From: an uncultured Ilumatobacter sp.
GTDB taxonomy: Bacteria > Actinomycetota > Acidimicrobiia > Acidimicrobiales > Ilumatobacteraceae
Assembly: GCA_905182555.1 (NCBI GenBank)
Contig: CAJJBX010000016.1
Location: 1-64,000, forward strand
Length of the DNA stretch: 64,000 nucleotides
Direction of reading: 5' to 3'
In this document: positions 7,628 through 15,423 of the stretch, one piece after another
How the letters are laid out: the number at the start of each line of letters is the position of its first letter
How positions within the stretch are numbered: the first letter of the stretch is position 1
Notes under the pieces: generated by a model
Told to the model about the DNA's origin: nothing
The model's database searches: none
The model's input: only the letters and a program-made list of their open reading frames with translations
Translations under genes and position numbers: made by a program

Positions 7628-9444
7628 TATATACGTCAGCAGAACGAGCTGTCGATGTCGCGGCCTCGTCTGCAAGCTGACCTCTTTTCGACGTTGCTGG
7701 ATCGCAGTGCTCGCTACTCTCGGGCTTCTCGCTGGTGTGCCCGTCGCGTTGACTGCCGCCAGCCCTGCATCAGTAGCTGAAGCAACAGACCCAACCGGGA
7801 GTGCTTACTTACCGATCAGCCCAACCCGGGTCGCTGACTCGCGGGTCGGTTTTAGTATTTCAAGCAAACTTGGGAACCAGGAAACGCTCACACTGAAAGC
7901 CGTCACCCCCGCAGTTGCAGCAGCAGCGGGTGTGAACACTTCAAACGTGTCGGCAGTCGCTGTGCAGGTCACCGCAACTGAGGCCGCTGCTCCGGGTTAC
8001 TTCACGGTGTTCCCGGCGGACAAACCGCGGCCGCTGGCGTCGAGTTTGAACTGGATGCGTGCCAACCACACGATCACCAACCTTGTTTCGGTGCCGGTTT
8101 CCACTGACGGCAATATCAAAATCTTCACTCACGCAAGCACTCATGTTGTGGTCGACGTGCAAGGTGTGTTCGTTGAGACGCCTGCGTCTCGTTCAGGCCG
8201 ACTTCAGCTGTTCGATTCCCCGTACCGGCACCTCGACACCCGGGATTGTGGCCACAGCTAAGTCAAAAGGTACAAAGATTGAGCTTGTCCGCGACGCATC
8301 TGCTGCGGTGGTGAACTTGACGAGCATCAACAACCGATCACAAGGCTTTCTGACGGCGTTTCCTTACGGCGGCCAATTTCCAAATGCCTCGAATTTGAAC
8401 ACCCCCGACCCAGCTCTGGGAATTGCTGTTGGCTCGCAAGGCTATGTGGCTCTCAAGGACGGCAAGTTCAACGTGTACTCCTACGGCATCACCGATCTCG
8501 TGATCGACGTCGCCGGCTATTTCACCGGCAGCTCGGCTGCGTTGAGTAATGACGGCTTGTTTGTTCCAGTGGCTCCTTTCCGGATGCTTGACACCCGTGA
8601 AGCCAGCAACGTTCCGTCGTGCTTTAAAGCAGGTCGCATCCGCTCCGGTGGCGTGATACCGGTGTCCGTTGCGGGGCGTGGCGGAATTCCAGCCAACAAC
8701 GTTTATGCAGTGGCAGCAAACGTTGCGTTAACTCAGACCAGCGGAGGAGGATGGGCGCGTCTCTGGGCTGCTGGTGGTGCGGAGCCTGAAACGACGTCAA
8801 TTAACTCTGGTTTCACCGACCACACGGTCGCCAACCACGCCGCCACGAAAGTCGGAGCTGCGGGTATTGCGGTGCGCACGGCTGGCGCAATGCACATAGT
8901 TGTCGATGTCACCGGATATTTCGTGGGTAGCGCCGCGGACGCTGTTGCTGATGTGGAGTGCACGCCGTCAGAAAACCAGAAGACACAATCCGAGACACTC
9001 GCTGCAGAGGTCACTGCACTCACGAACGCTGAACGCGCTGCTGTCGGTGTCGCACCAGTAACGCCGCTGGCGCTCCTTGCTGACGCCGCCATGCTTCACG
9101 CATTAGATCAGGTAGAAGTTCGCTGCGCGACCGGTCATCTGACTCATATCGGCCTCGACGGTTCGAGGGCTGGCGACAGAATCGAACGTGCGGGCCTGTG
9201 GCCCCGCGGCTGGGGAGAGAACCTCGGCTGCGGCCAGACGACTGCGCAGCAGATCGTGGAAGGTTGGATGAACAGCCCCGGACATAAGAAAAACCTGCTG
9301 CACCCCAGCTGGACGCACGTTGGTGTCTATGTGCTGCATTACAAGACCGCACCTGGCCCTCAGGCTGGCTGGGATGGGTTTTACTGGGTGCAGAATTTTG
9401 CACAAACACCGTGTCTCATGGAAGATCTGGCCTGCCAGCTTTAG
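7614..9444 (+). pseudogene. Secreted CAP (SCP-like) domain protein with LDTR repeats, one frame change near 8245
   Basis: Extracellular protein with a signal region (WIAVLATLGLLAGVPVALTAASPA). Three diverged beta modules of about 120-150 residues follow, each opening with a DSR/DTR motif (TRVADSRVGF; YRHLDTRD; FRMLDTREA) and ending VVVDVQGVF, VIDVAGYF or VVDVTGYF. The C-terminal CAP domain (about 9010-9420) has HLTHIG, WGENLG, GWMNSPGHKKNLL and WVQNFA, matching the family's conserved His, Glu and final motifs. The first module reads in frame 3 up to about 8245 and everything after in frame 1; joining them gives an uninterrupted product. The precise start is uncertain; 7614 is the longest option. 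The 3' end abuts an IS remnant. Confidence 0.75.
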
Positions 9445-9454
9445 CGACGTTTGC

Positions 9455-9886
9455 TTTATTGGCTGCAACCGTGCCTTGAGCCGTCCATGGTCGCACTCGA
9501 TCCGGTTGTTCCCATATTTTGTGGTGTCATGGAGCACTTCTGGGAGCAGGTCGTCGACGATGCGCAGCAACGGTGCGGCCAAGTCAGTGGTGGCCTCCCT
9601 TGGCCGGTCGCGGTCCGCCAACATCATCTCGTAGAACCTGGTTGCAGCCGGCATGGTGCGCTGCTTCGACACCAGCACGTTGATGACCTGGCCATGTTGG
9701 TCGACCGCTCGGTACACGTACCGCCACACCCCGGCAACCTTCAAGTAGGTACCGGCGTACTGCCAGTAAGACCACGTCGGGCGGGAACCGCAAACCCGCA
9801 AACGCCGGGAAAGCAGAGTGGTGAGAGCGACGACAAATCACTCGGGCACGCTACGACCTCGCCCGATCCGTCAACGCAACAGTGCC
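9455..9886 (-). mobile_element. Truncated IS6-family insertion sequence with internally deleted transposase
   Basis: Minus-strand relic of an IS6-type DDE transposase. The start reads FAGLRFPPDVVLLAVRRYL. The join then jumps to TYLKVAGVWRYVYRAVDQHG, so the segment between, including the zinc-finger-like helix region and the first catalytic Asp, is deleted. The conserved YGNNRIECDHGRLKARLQP with the catalytic Glu remains, after which the element ends and runs into sequence beside the CAP gene. Forward gcaacagtgcc at 9876-9886 is the reverse of GGCACTGTTGC, the known IS6-family terminal repeat, and marks the upstream end; no matching repeat remains at the other end. The element is non-autonomous. 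Confidence 0.75.
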
Positions 9887-9945
9887 GTTCTTCGACAGTC
9901 GACCTAATCTTCAGGGGTCTGAGCGGCTCCGCGGCAGCTAAGTTT

Positions 9946-9960
9946 TTAGCGGGAAGCTAA
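9946..9960. terminator. Small hairpin at the end of the luxR-type gene
   Basis: Inverted repeat TTAGC-GGGAA-GCTAA overlapping the luxR stop codon, with a short A-rich side. It is weak and may be a terminator or part of the IS-flank junction. Confidence 0.3.
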
Positions 9961-10583
9961 ATCAAACCTATGCGGACGGCGACCGCTGCAACGTGACTGC
10001 GGCTTCCGTTTGAGACTTCGAGTTTCATGCATGCACGACTCAGATGGCTTGCCACTGTCGAGCTAGAGATGAACATCAGTTCAGCGATCTGGTTGTTGTT
10101 GAGACCCTTTGCGACGTGAGCGACTACTTCTGTTTCACGGTCGGTCAGTGTTACGTGGGGGGTTTTCTTGGATACAAACATGGACGATGCTGTGCGACCA
10201 TCGATTACTGTTTCTCCCTCCATCACTCTGGTGATGATGTCGAGAAGCTCGTCAACGGTGCAGTGCTTTGTTGACGCGTACCCGACTGCTCCGGCCTCAA
10301 TGAACTCTGAGACACCGGAAAAGCCGTAAAAGGAGAGCAGTACTAACGGTACTCCTGGTGCGGCTCCCGAGATGGCGGTGAGATCGGAGACAATTGTTGT
10401 GCGGGCGTTGTCGACATTACACAACAGAATGACGTCGGGTTTGTATGTTCGCAATGTCGCCACAATCGAGGCCGCGCCGTTGAATACCTCAAGGTCATAG
10501 TCGTTCTCGAATACCGCTTGAGCACCGACCCGTATGAGCTCGTGGTTGCATACAACGGCGACCCTCGTCTTTCGACCACTCAT
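9957..10583 (-). CDS. NarL/LuxR-family regulator with an aspartate-less receiver
   Basis: 208-residue response-regulator-shaped protein. The receiver fold is recognisable (RVAVVCNHELIRVGAQAV; PDVILLCNVDN; GAVGYAST), but the acidic pair is CN (residues 12-13) and the phospho-acceptor position is Cys55, so normal Asp phosphorylation is impossible. The switch Lys region is also altered. The C-terminal LuxR helix-turn-helix is intact (LTDRETEVVAHVAKGLNNNQ, then STVASHLSRACMKL). It is therefore probably a phosphorylation-independent regulator. I chose the ATG at 10583 over an upstream TTG at 10601. No sensor kinase lies nearby. A TTTAC-N4-GTAAA palindrome sits 36 bases upstream. Confidence 0.85.
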   Translation of the reverse strand: MSGRKTRVAVVCNHELIRVGAQAVFENDYDLEVFNGAASIVATLRTYKPDVILLCNVDNARTTIVSDLTAISGAAPGVPLVLLSFYGFSGVSEFIEAGAVGYASTKHCTVDELLDIITRVMEGETVIDGRTASSMFVSKKTPHVTLTDRETEVVAHVAKGLNNNQIAELMFISSSTVASHLSRACMKLEVSNGSRSHVAAVAVRIGLI

Positions 10584-10618
10584 GTAAACTACTTTCTTCA
10601 ACTCAGCTTCCGGAACAC

Positions 10619-10632
10619 TTTACATTCGTAAA
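10619..10632. promoter_or_regulatory. Palindrome TTTAC-N4-GTAAA upstream of luxR-type gene
   Basis: Perfect dyad TTTACATTCGTAAA 36 bases before the regulator's ATG. It is the same arrangement and half-sites as 2628-2641. The position fits autoregulation, but that is inference. Confidence 0.4.
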
Positions 10633-11510
10633 TGCTAGTTGCGCGCTGCGAGGATGGCATCTCCTTCATTCTGCGGTGCTGGCGCTGGCAGTGGATTGCG
10701 GTCTGAGCCTGGCGGCGCACGGTCTGTCTCTGTGGGGCCTTCTCGAACATTGTTTTTAGGCGTTCGCCGCAGGGCAGAGGCAGGCGGCCGACGCAAAGTC
10801 ATCCACGGGCCAGGAAGCACCCCGTCCCAATCATTTCTCTCTGCGAGAGATTCTGGGGGGGGAACCCTTGTCCCCAGGGTTCCCGAGAATCAACCCCCCA
10901 GTGTGACTCATTGCGAATAGATCTCTGCTCGTTTTTGGTTCAGCTTTCCCAGGTGTTCGACGTCAATGACGTGCAAGTGCGCTTGGCTACCTTCAAAGCA
11001 TCAATGTTGCTGTTGACGTCGAAGTGTCTGATGATGGGGTTGGCGTAAGCGCCGATCGTGATCGACGATGACGGTGCTGACGATGTCGACGGTGTCGACG
11101 GTGGAGATTGTCGCAGCGGTGCAGGTGGGGTTAGTGCACGACACCCCGCCCACACGAGGCCCACCAGGTGCAGGGCATGACCAACGAACCGAACCCCATC
11201 ACCCCCCATCGGCTCGGCACCGGACCAAGCCACCCGCAACAGCTCCGGTGAGACCGTTGCTCGCCAACGTGGTCGAGCAGCACAGATCCTGTGCGTGAGT
11301 AGATGATCGATCTACCGACTGATCTGGACGGACCAACTCGTTCCAATTCGCATCGTTCGGAGCGTCCGATTCTCGATGGGGCAACCCGAACGGTTTCTTG
11401 CCGAACGGACTCACACCGACCAAGACCCGGCAGCGCGTCGCTCACCCCGAAAAGTAACTCTGAGATTTCTACGAAGGTGTCAACGAAAGTGCCAGGCGAG
11501 GTCCGAAACC
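10633..11510. other. Gene-poor stretch with hairpins and a decayed coding fragment
   Basis: No credible intact gene in almost 900 bases. Visible structure is an inverted repeat gggaaccct/agggttccc with a 7-base loop (10860-10884) and a smaller tctc/gaga hairpin just before it (about 10835-10850). Short GC-rich open frames on both strands lack start signals and domains. A minus-strand fragment ends at 10908. Confidence 0.5.
10908..11060 (-). pseudogene. Decayed 3' gene fragment, unknown
   Basis: On the minus strand, GAYANPIIRHFDVNSNIDALKVA in one frame appears to continue after a one-base shift as QAHLHVIDVEHLGKLNQKRA and then a stop at 10908-10910. The composition looks protein-like over about 50 residues. 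I do not recognise the family. No start or upstream part was found. Confidence 0.25.
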
Positions 11511-11550
11511 GAAAAAGCAAAGAACCCCCGGGCGTGGACCTGGGGGTTCT
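11511..11550 (-). terminator. Rho-independent terminator after tRNA-Ala
   Basis: AGAACCCCC / GGGGGTTCT stem with a 12-base loop (11521-11550), followed on the minus strand by a T-rich run (TTGCTTTTTC). It lies 3 bases downstream of the tRNA gene. Confidence 0.8.
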
Positions 11551-11553
11551 TCG

Positions 11554-11626
11554 TGGAGCTTAGGGGAATTGAACCCCTGACCTCTTCCATGCCATGGAAG
11601 CGCTCTACCAACTGAGCTAAAGCCCC
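11554..11626 (-). tRNA. tRNA-Ala (anticodon GGC)
   Basis: 73-base cloverleaf on the minus strand. The acceptor stem is GGGGCTT/AAGCTCC (one G-T pair), the D arm AGCTCAGTTGGTAGAGC, the anticodon arm CTTCC-ATGGCAT-GGAAG with GGC at 34-36, and the T arm contains GGTTCAATTCC. The discriminator is A; CCA is not encoded. Confidence 0.95.
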
Positions 11627-11708
11627 GCAATGTTGTGCGGCCGGTGACGATAGCGGCCCGATTCAGAGATACAACACAGTGCAAGGCACTTAGCGTTGTA
11701 TCGGCAAA

Positions 11709-12095
11709 TCAGACGGCCCAGTCGATCCTCGGAACGTCGAGATACAGCCGTTCGATCTCGTAAAACTCGCGCTGATCTTCGTGGAAGACGTGAACGATGA
11801 CATCTCCGTAGTCGATCAAGATCCACTGCTGCTCAGCACGACCCTCTTGCCGCATCGGCGGACGCCCCAACTCTTGCTTGATCGCACGTTCGATGTCGTC
11901 AGCGATCGAGCGGACCAGCCGGGGGTTCGATGCGCTGCACACCACGAAGTATCCAGCGATCGCCAGGACCTCACCGACCTCGAGGACAATGATGTCCGTG
12001 CCTTTCTTTGCGTCGGCAGTTCGTGCTGCCAGCAACGCCAGTGTGACGTCGGCATCATCGTTCGCCGGTTCGGCGGTGGGTGTCTCGTCAGCCAT
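11709..12095 (-). CDS. rsfS: Ribosomal silencing factor RsfS
   Basis: Binds ribosomal protein L14 and blocks subunit joining when nutrients are short. At 128 residues it has the RsfS/DUF143 pattern: DIIVLEVGEVLAIAGYFVVCS, then SIADDIERAIKQ, EGRAEQQWILIDYGDVIVHVF and REFYEIERLY. The ATG at 12095 overlaps the end of the LCP-like gene by 8 bases; an in-frame TTG/ATG series upstream (to 12143) lies inside that gene. It forms a nadD - LCP-like - rsfS operon, the standard nadD/rsfS linkage. Confidence 0.93.
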   Translation of the reverse strand: MADETPTAEPANDDADVTLALLAARTADAKKGTDIIVLEVGEVLAIAGYFVVCSASNPRLVRSIADDIERAIKQELGRPPMRQEGRAEQQWILIDYGDVIVHVFHEDQREFYEIERLYLDVPRIDWAV

Positions 12096-13485
12096 CGGCG
12101 ACGACGGTATCGGCGTCGCCATCACTCGACGCATCAGCCTCACCGTTGAAAGCGTCGAAGTAACCAGTACCGATCGCCATCACGACGTCGATGCCAGCAA
12201 TCAGTTCTTCAGACACCACGTACTCGGCGTCACCAAATACCGGGGAAATGGACCTCTGCAATTCAGCAACAAACTTTTCGTCAGCAACCTCAACACGAGT
12301 TTTGATCGGCGCGCCTTCCGGGTTCGGCGCCACATCGACCGACGCCACGTTCACTTGGAGGAAGAGCAACTGTCCAAGAGCCGAGCGGGCCACGTCGGAG
12401 CGGTCCACGAATGGGCTGCTCTCGACGGTCAACTGGGCATCAGTGATCGGCACTTCGATTCGGAACACCAGGCCCACGTTCGGCTTCGACACACGAGCCG
12501 GCGAGATCTGCGCGAAGACGAGCAGAGAGTCGAAGCGGTCGAGAACGGACACGTCGGTCTCGTTGCCATCGGTCGAGGACTGCGCAGAGACCACGGCCAG
12601 ATCCCGGACCTGCACCGGCCCTCGCCACAGCCGAGTAAAGACATCGTCGATCGTCGCTACCGGCATGGCAAACTCGTCGACAGGAACGTCGCCAGCGGCA
12701 TCAACCGGTGTCGCCGCCGCAAACGCCGACCACATGGCAACAGTATTCGTTTGCCGATCGGCGTTCGTTCCGGGGAGCGGTGTACTCCGCAGCACCCCAA
12801 CCGCTGCGGCAACGTCAAAGTCGCTCGACTGGAGCAGGTCTGCAAGCTCGTCGCGCGCAACCTCGGCCGTCGTGGCCTTTGACAATTTCGCCGCATCGCT
12901 CGCGTCCGGATCTTCTGCACTGTCCGTGCCGGCCGAGCCCGATTCTGTTGTCGCGGGCTCCGGGTCGACCTCTTCAGCATCGACAGGTTGAGTCGAGGCG
13001 GGAAGGAAGGGCAAGCCAACCGAGACGGGTGTGACCGGTTCGATCAACTGGGCAAGCCGGTCAGCTCCGACAATCTCACCGAACTGCAACGCAATTGCCA
13101 GAGTCCCTTCGACGGCCTCAAAGAACCCATCAGGATCGGCAGGATCGAGCACACCAGTGAGGGGCCGACGTTCATTGCCATGATGTACGCCTTGAGCGTC
13201 GATCGGAATCGTCACGCGGCTCCCGCCCTCGCCGCCCGGCAAAAGGGTGGCGACAATCAGCGCCGTCAAACGATTGTCGTCGTCGACAACTGCGAGCGCA
13301 GCATTATCAGTTTGAGGCAGCAAAATCACCGGACGGACGTCGCCCTGCACGACAACGCCCTCGGTGGAGTTGGCAATCGTCGTCGCGCCCACGAAGGTCA
13401 GACCTACAGCGACCAGCACCAGCGAAAAGGAGAGGGCTGCACCGGCCATCGCGCTGCGACGGCGGCGATCAGCGCTGGCGGTCAT
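12088..13485 (-). CDS. Membrane-anchored LCP/LytR-like protein
   Basis: 465 residues with an N-terminal membrane segment (AGAALSFSLVLVAVGLTFVGA, about residues 14-34) and an extracellular remainder. The block NAALAVVDDDNRLTALIVATLLP resembles the opening of LytR-CpsA-Psr domains, which transfer glycopolymers to peptidoglycan. The Arg-rich catalytic motifs of true LCP enzymes are not evident, and the middle is acidic and disordered (EEVDPEPATTESG). The gene sits between nadD and rsfS, where actinobacteria often have an LCP-type gene. It overlaps nadD by ATGA. Function is uncertain; the membrane topology is clear. Confidence 0.6.
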   Translation of the reverse strand: MTASADRRRRSAMAGAALSFSLVLVAVGLTFVGATTIANSTEGVVVQGDVRPVILLPQTDNAALAVVDDDNRLTALIVATLLPGGEGGSRVTIPIDAQGVHHGNERRPLTGVLDPADPDGFFEAVEGTLAIALQFGEIVGADRLAQLIEPVTPVSVGLPFLPASTQPVDAEEVDPEPATTESGSAGTDSAEDPDASDAAKLSKATTAEVARDELADLLQSSDFDVAAAVGVLRSTPLPGTNADRQTNTVAMWSAFAAATPVDAAGDVPVDEFAMPVATIDDVFTRLWRGPVQVRDLAVVSAQSSTDGNETDVSVLDRFDSLLVFAQISPARVSKPNVGLVFRIEVPITDAQLTVESSPFVDRSDVARSALGQLLFLQVNVASVDVAPNPEGAPIKTRVEVADEKFVAELQRSISPVFGDAEYVVSEELIAGIDVVMAIGTGYFDAFNGEADASSDGDADTVVADG

Positions 13486-14108
13486 TCGTCAGCTCCCGAA
13501 TACAGCCCGCGGCGCTCGATCACATCGAGCACCGGTTCCGTGACCAGGTAGTCGAGCGGTCGTCCGTCACTGAATCGACGACGAAGATCCGTGCTCGACA
13601 CTTCGAGACGTGGCGCTTCAACCCGAATCCAATCGATGTCGTCGGGGAGGTCCACGGGATCACCTGGACGATCGACAACCACCAGATGCGACGAAGCCAC
13701 GACTTCATCGGAACGCGTCCAGCTGTGGAGACCGGCCGCAGCGTCGTCACCGACGATGGTGAAAAACTCGGCACTCGGATGATCGGCACGGAGCGCCTGC
13801 AACGTGTCGGCGGTGAAACTATTGCCACCGTGGTCGATCTCAGTGCGCCCTGCTACCAGGCCAGGGACGTCTGCGACAGCGGCAACGACCATTGCAAGGC
13901 GGTCGTCCGCCGGAGTGATCTGCCGGGTGCCTTCCTTCTGCCACGCCACGTTGTTGACCATCAAGATGACCTGATCGAGGCCGAGGGCATGCAGCACATT
14001 GACCGCAGTGACAAGATGGCCGACGTGCGGCGGGTCGAATGTGCCCCCGAATAGTCCCAGGCGTACTGGCCAAGAACTCGCAGCTGGCGTGGGCGTTCCT
14101 GCGGACAC
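13482..14108 (-). CDS. nadD: Nicotinate-nucleotide adenylyltransferase NadD
   Basis: Adenylates nicotinate mononucleotide in NAD synthesis. The nucleotidyl-transferase signature GLFGGTFDPPHVGH is near the N-terminus, and the C-terminal VSSTDLRRRFSDGRPLDYLVTEPV is the ISSTxIR motif region. The GTG at 14108 gives 208 residues; an in-frame TTG at 14138 would add 10. The stop overlaps the following gene's ATG. It heads the nadD - LCP-like - rsfS minus-strand operon. Confidence 0.93.
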   Translation of the reverse strand: MSAGTPTPAASSWPVRLGLFGGTFDPPHVGHLVTAVNVLHALGLDQVILMVNNVAWQKEGTRQITPADDRLAMVVAAVADVPGLVAGRTEIDHGGNSFTADTLQALRADHPSAEFFTIVGDDAAAGLHSWTRSDEVVASSHLVVVDRPGDPVDLPDDIDWIRVEAPRLEVSSTDLRRRFSDGRPLDYLVTEPVLDVIERRGLYSGADE

Positions 14109-14391
14109 GATAGGCAAGAGTACGCGCTTTCTGGGCAAATCACTCGATGCTTGCTTGGCTAGGGGTTGACAGGTCTGTTACTGTCAGTTGTTCCCCCATA
14201 TACCCCCCGTTTCGATGTTTGAGTCTGGTTTCACTTGGAATCACCTCTTATACGACATCCGTCGCTCCGATCACTTCGCCCGAGCAGCTTCGAGCTGCAG
14301 ACGAAGTCCCTGATCAGGCCGGCTGTCATGTTGTGTCTTGCGACACATTCGACAACGGAATCCCCCAGAAACATGAACGGTTGTACTCAAC

Positions 14392-15219
14392 ATGAATGAT
14401 TCCATTGGCCTCTACTTGAACGACATCGGCAAGGTGGCACTGCTCACCGCCGAGGACGAACGCGAGCTTTCTCGCGTCATCGAAGCAGGCCGTGAAGCTG
14501 CCGAGCAGCTCGAAGCAGGCAAAAAGGGCGTTGCCCTCAAGCGTCAGGTTCGCGAAGCCGCCAAGGCAAAGGATCGGTTCATCCGCTCCAACCTGCGCTT
14601 GGTCGTCTCAATCGCTCGCCGTTATCCCTTGCCCCAGGGCATGGATCTCCTCGACCTCATCCAGGAGGGCAACCTGGGCCTCGAGCACGCCGTCGACAAG
14701 TTCGACTGGCGTCGTGGCTTTAAGTTCTCCACCTACGCCACGTTCTGGATTCGTCAGGCAATTGGCCGTGCCCTCGACCAGAAGGCCAGCCTCATTCGCA
14801 TTCCGGGCGATCGTTCGGCGAGCCTCCGTGCAGCCCTGCGTCAGGCATCGGGCGATGGCGAGACTCTCGACCAGACCAATGCCGAGCTGCATCGCCTGAC
14901 CACTCCGGTCAGCCTCGACAAGACCGTCGGCGACGATGGCGATGCGACCCTCGGCGACCTGATGGCAAACGGCGACGGCACGCCGGAAGATCACGTGATG
15001 ACGCTCGTCGATAGCGAGCTGCTCGACGAACTGCTGCACACACTTGATGCCCGTGCGCGTTTTGCTGTCGAGGCCCGTTTCGGCCTCGTCGACGGCGAGC
15101 GCAAGAGCTTCCGCGAAGTCGGTGAGCAGCTCGGTGTCACCGCCGAAGCAGCACGTCGCCTCGTCAGCCGTGCAGTCGCTGGACTCCGCGATGACGCCGA
15201 ACGCATTTTGGCGGTCTGA
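14392..15219 (+). CDS. Sigma-70 family RNA polymerase sigma factor (group 2/primary-like)
   Basis: 275 residues with regions 1.2, 2, 3 and 4. SIGLYLNDIGKVALLTAEDE is region 1.2; DLIQEGNLGLEHAVDKFDW and STYATFWIRQAIGRAL are regions 2.2-2.4, with the usual R in GNLGLIRAV replaced by E in GNLGLEHAV. DERARFAVEARFGL is here DARARFAVEARFGL, and FREVGEQLGVTAEAARRLVSRAV is the region 4.2 helix-turn-helix. It lacks the long N-terminus of the primary sigma factor, so it is probably an alternative group 2 or 3 sigma. It is a single gene with a strong terminator. About 280 bases of leader separate it from nadD; these include a GACAG-N8-CTGTC dyad at 14168-14185. Confidence 0.9.
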   Translation: MNDSIGLYLNDIGKVALLTAEDERELSRVIEAGREAAEQLEAGKKGVALKRQVREAAKAKDRFIRSNLRLVVSIARRYPLPQGMDLLDLIQEGNLGLEHAVDKFDWRRGFKFSTYATFWIRQAIGRALDQKASLIRIPGDRSASLRAALRQASGDGETLDQTNAELHRLTTPVSLDKTVGDDGDATLGDLMANGDGTPEDHVMTLVDSELLDELLHTLDARARFAVEARFGLVDGERKSFREVGEQLGVTAEAARRLVSRAVAGLRDDAERILAV

Positions 15220-15248
15220 GCTTTCGCCGAAAGCGAACTGAATATTTG

Positions 15249-15288
15249 AGCTGCGGCTGGGATGTATCCCAGCCGCAGCTTTCGTTTT
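15249..15288 (+). terminator. Strong rho-independent terminator after sigma factor gene
   Basis: 14-base perfect stem agctgcggctggga/tcccagccgcagct with a 4-base loop, followed by ttcgtttt. Confidence 0.93.
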
Positions 15289-15295
15289 CAGGCGC

Positions 15296-15420
15296 CTCAA
15301 CGCTGGTTCCCACAATTCGAAGCGATTGCCCTCAGGGTCGGCGGTCCAGCCGAATTTACCCACGCCGTCGTCGCCAAGAAACTCAGGCAAGGCCAAGCTG
15401 AAGTGCTTCGATAGCCTGCC
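15296..15420 (-). pseudogene. 3' fragment of a glyoxalase/VOC-family gene
   Basis: The minus strand reads LSKHFSLALPEFLGDDGVGKFGWTADPEGNRFELWEP, split here as LALPEFLGDDG and GWTADPEGNRFELWEP, the C-terminal signature of VOC-superfamily proteins (metal-ligand Glu in FELWEP). Upstream coding sequence is missing because the DAHP synthase gene starts at 15424. No start is present, so this is a leftover of a deleted gene. Confidence 0.65.
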
Positions 15421-15423
15421 CCA

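Noticed and set aside
10639-10920. 93-codon frame in the gene-poor stretch
   Set aside because: Composition is Gly/Arg/Ser low-complexity over hairpin sequence, with no start signal or homology.
14147-14395. 82-codon frame before the sigma factor
   Set aside because: No recognisable domain or credible start; it lies in the leader and ends inside the sigma start codon region.
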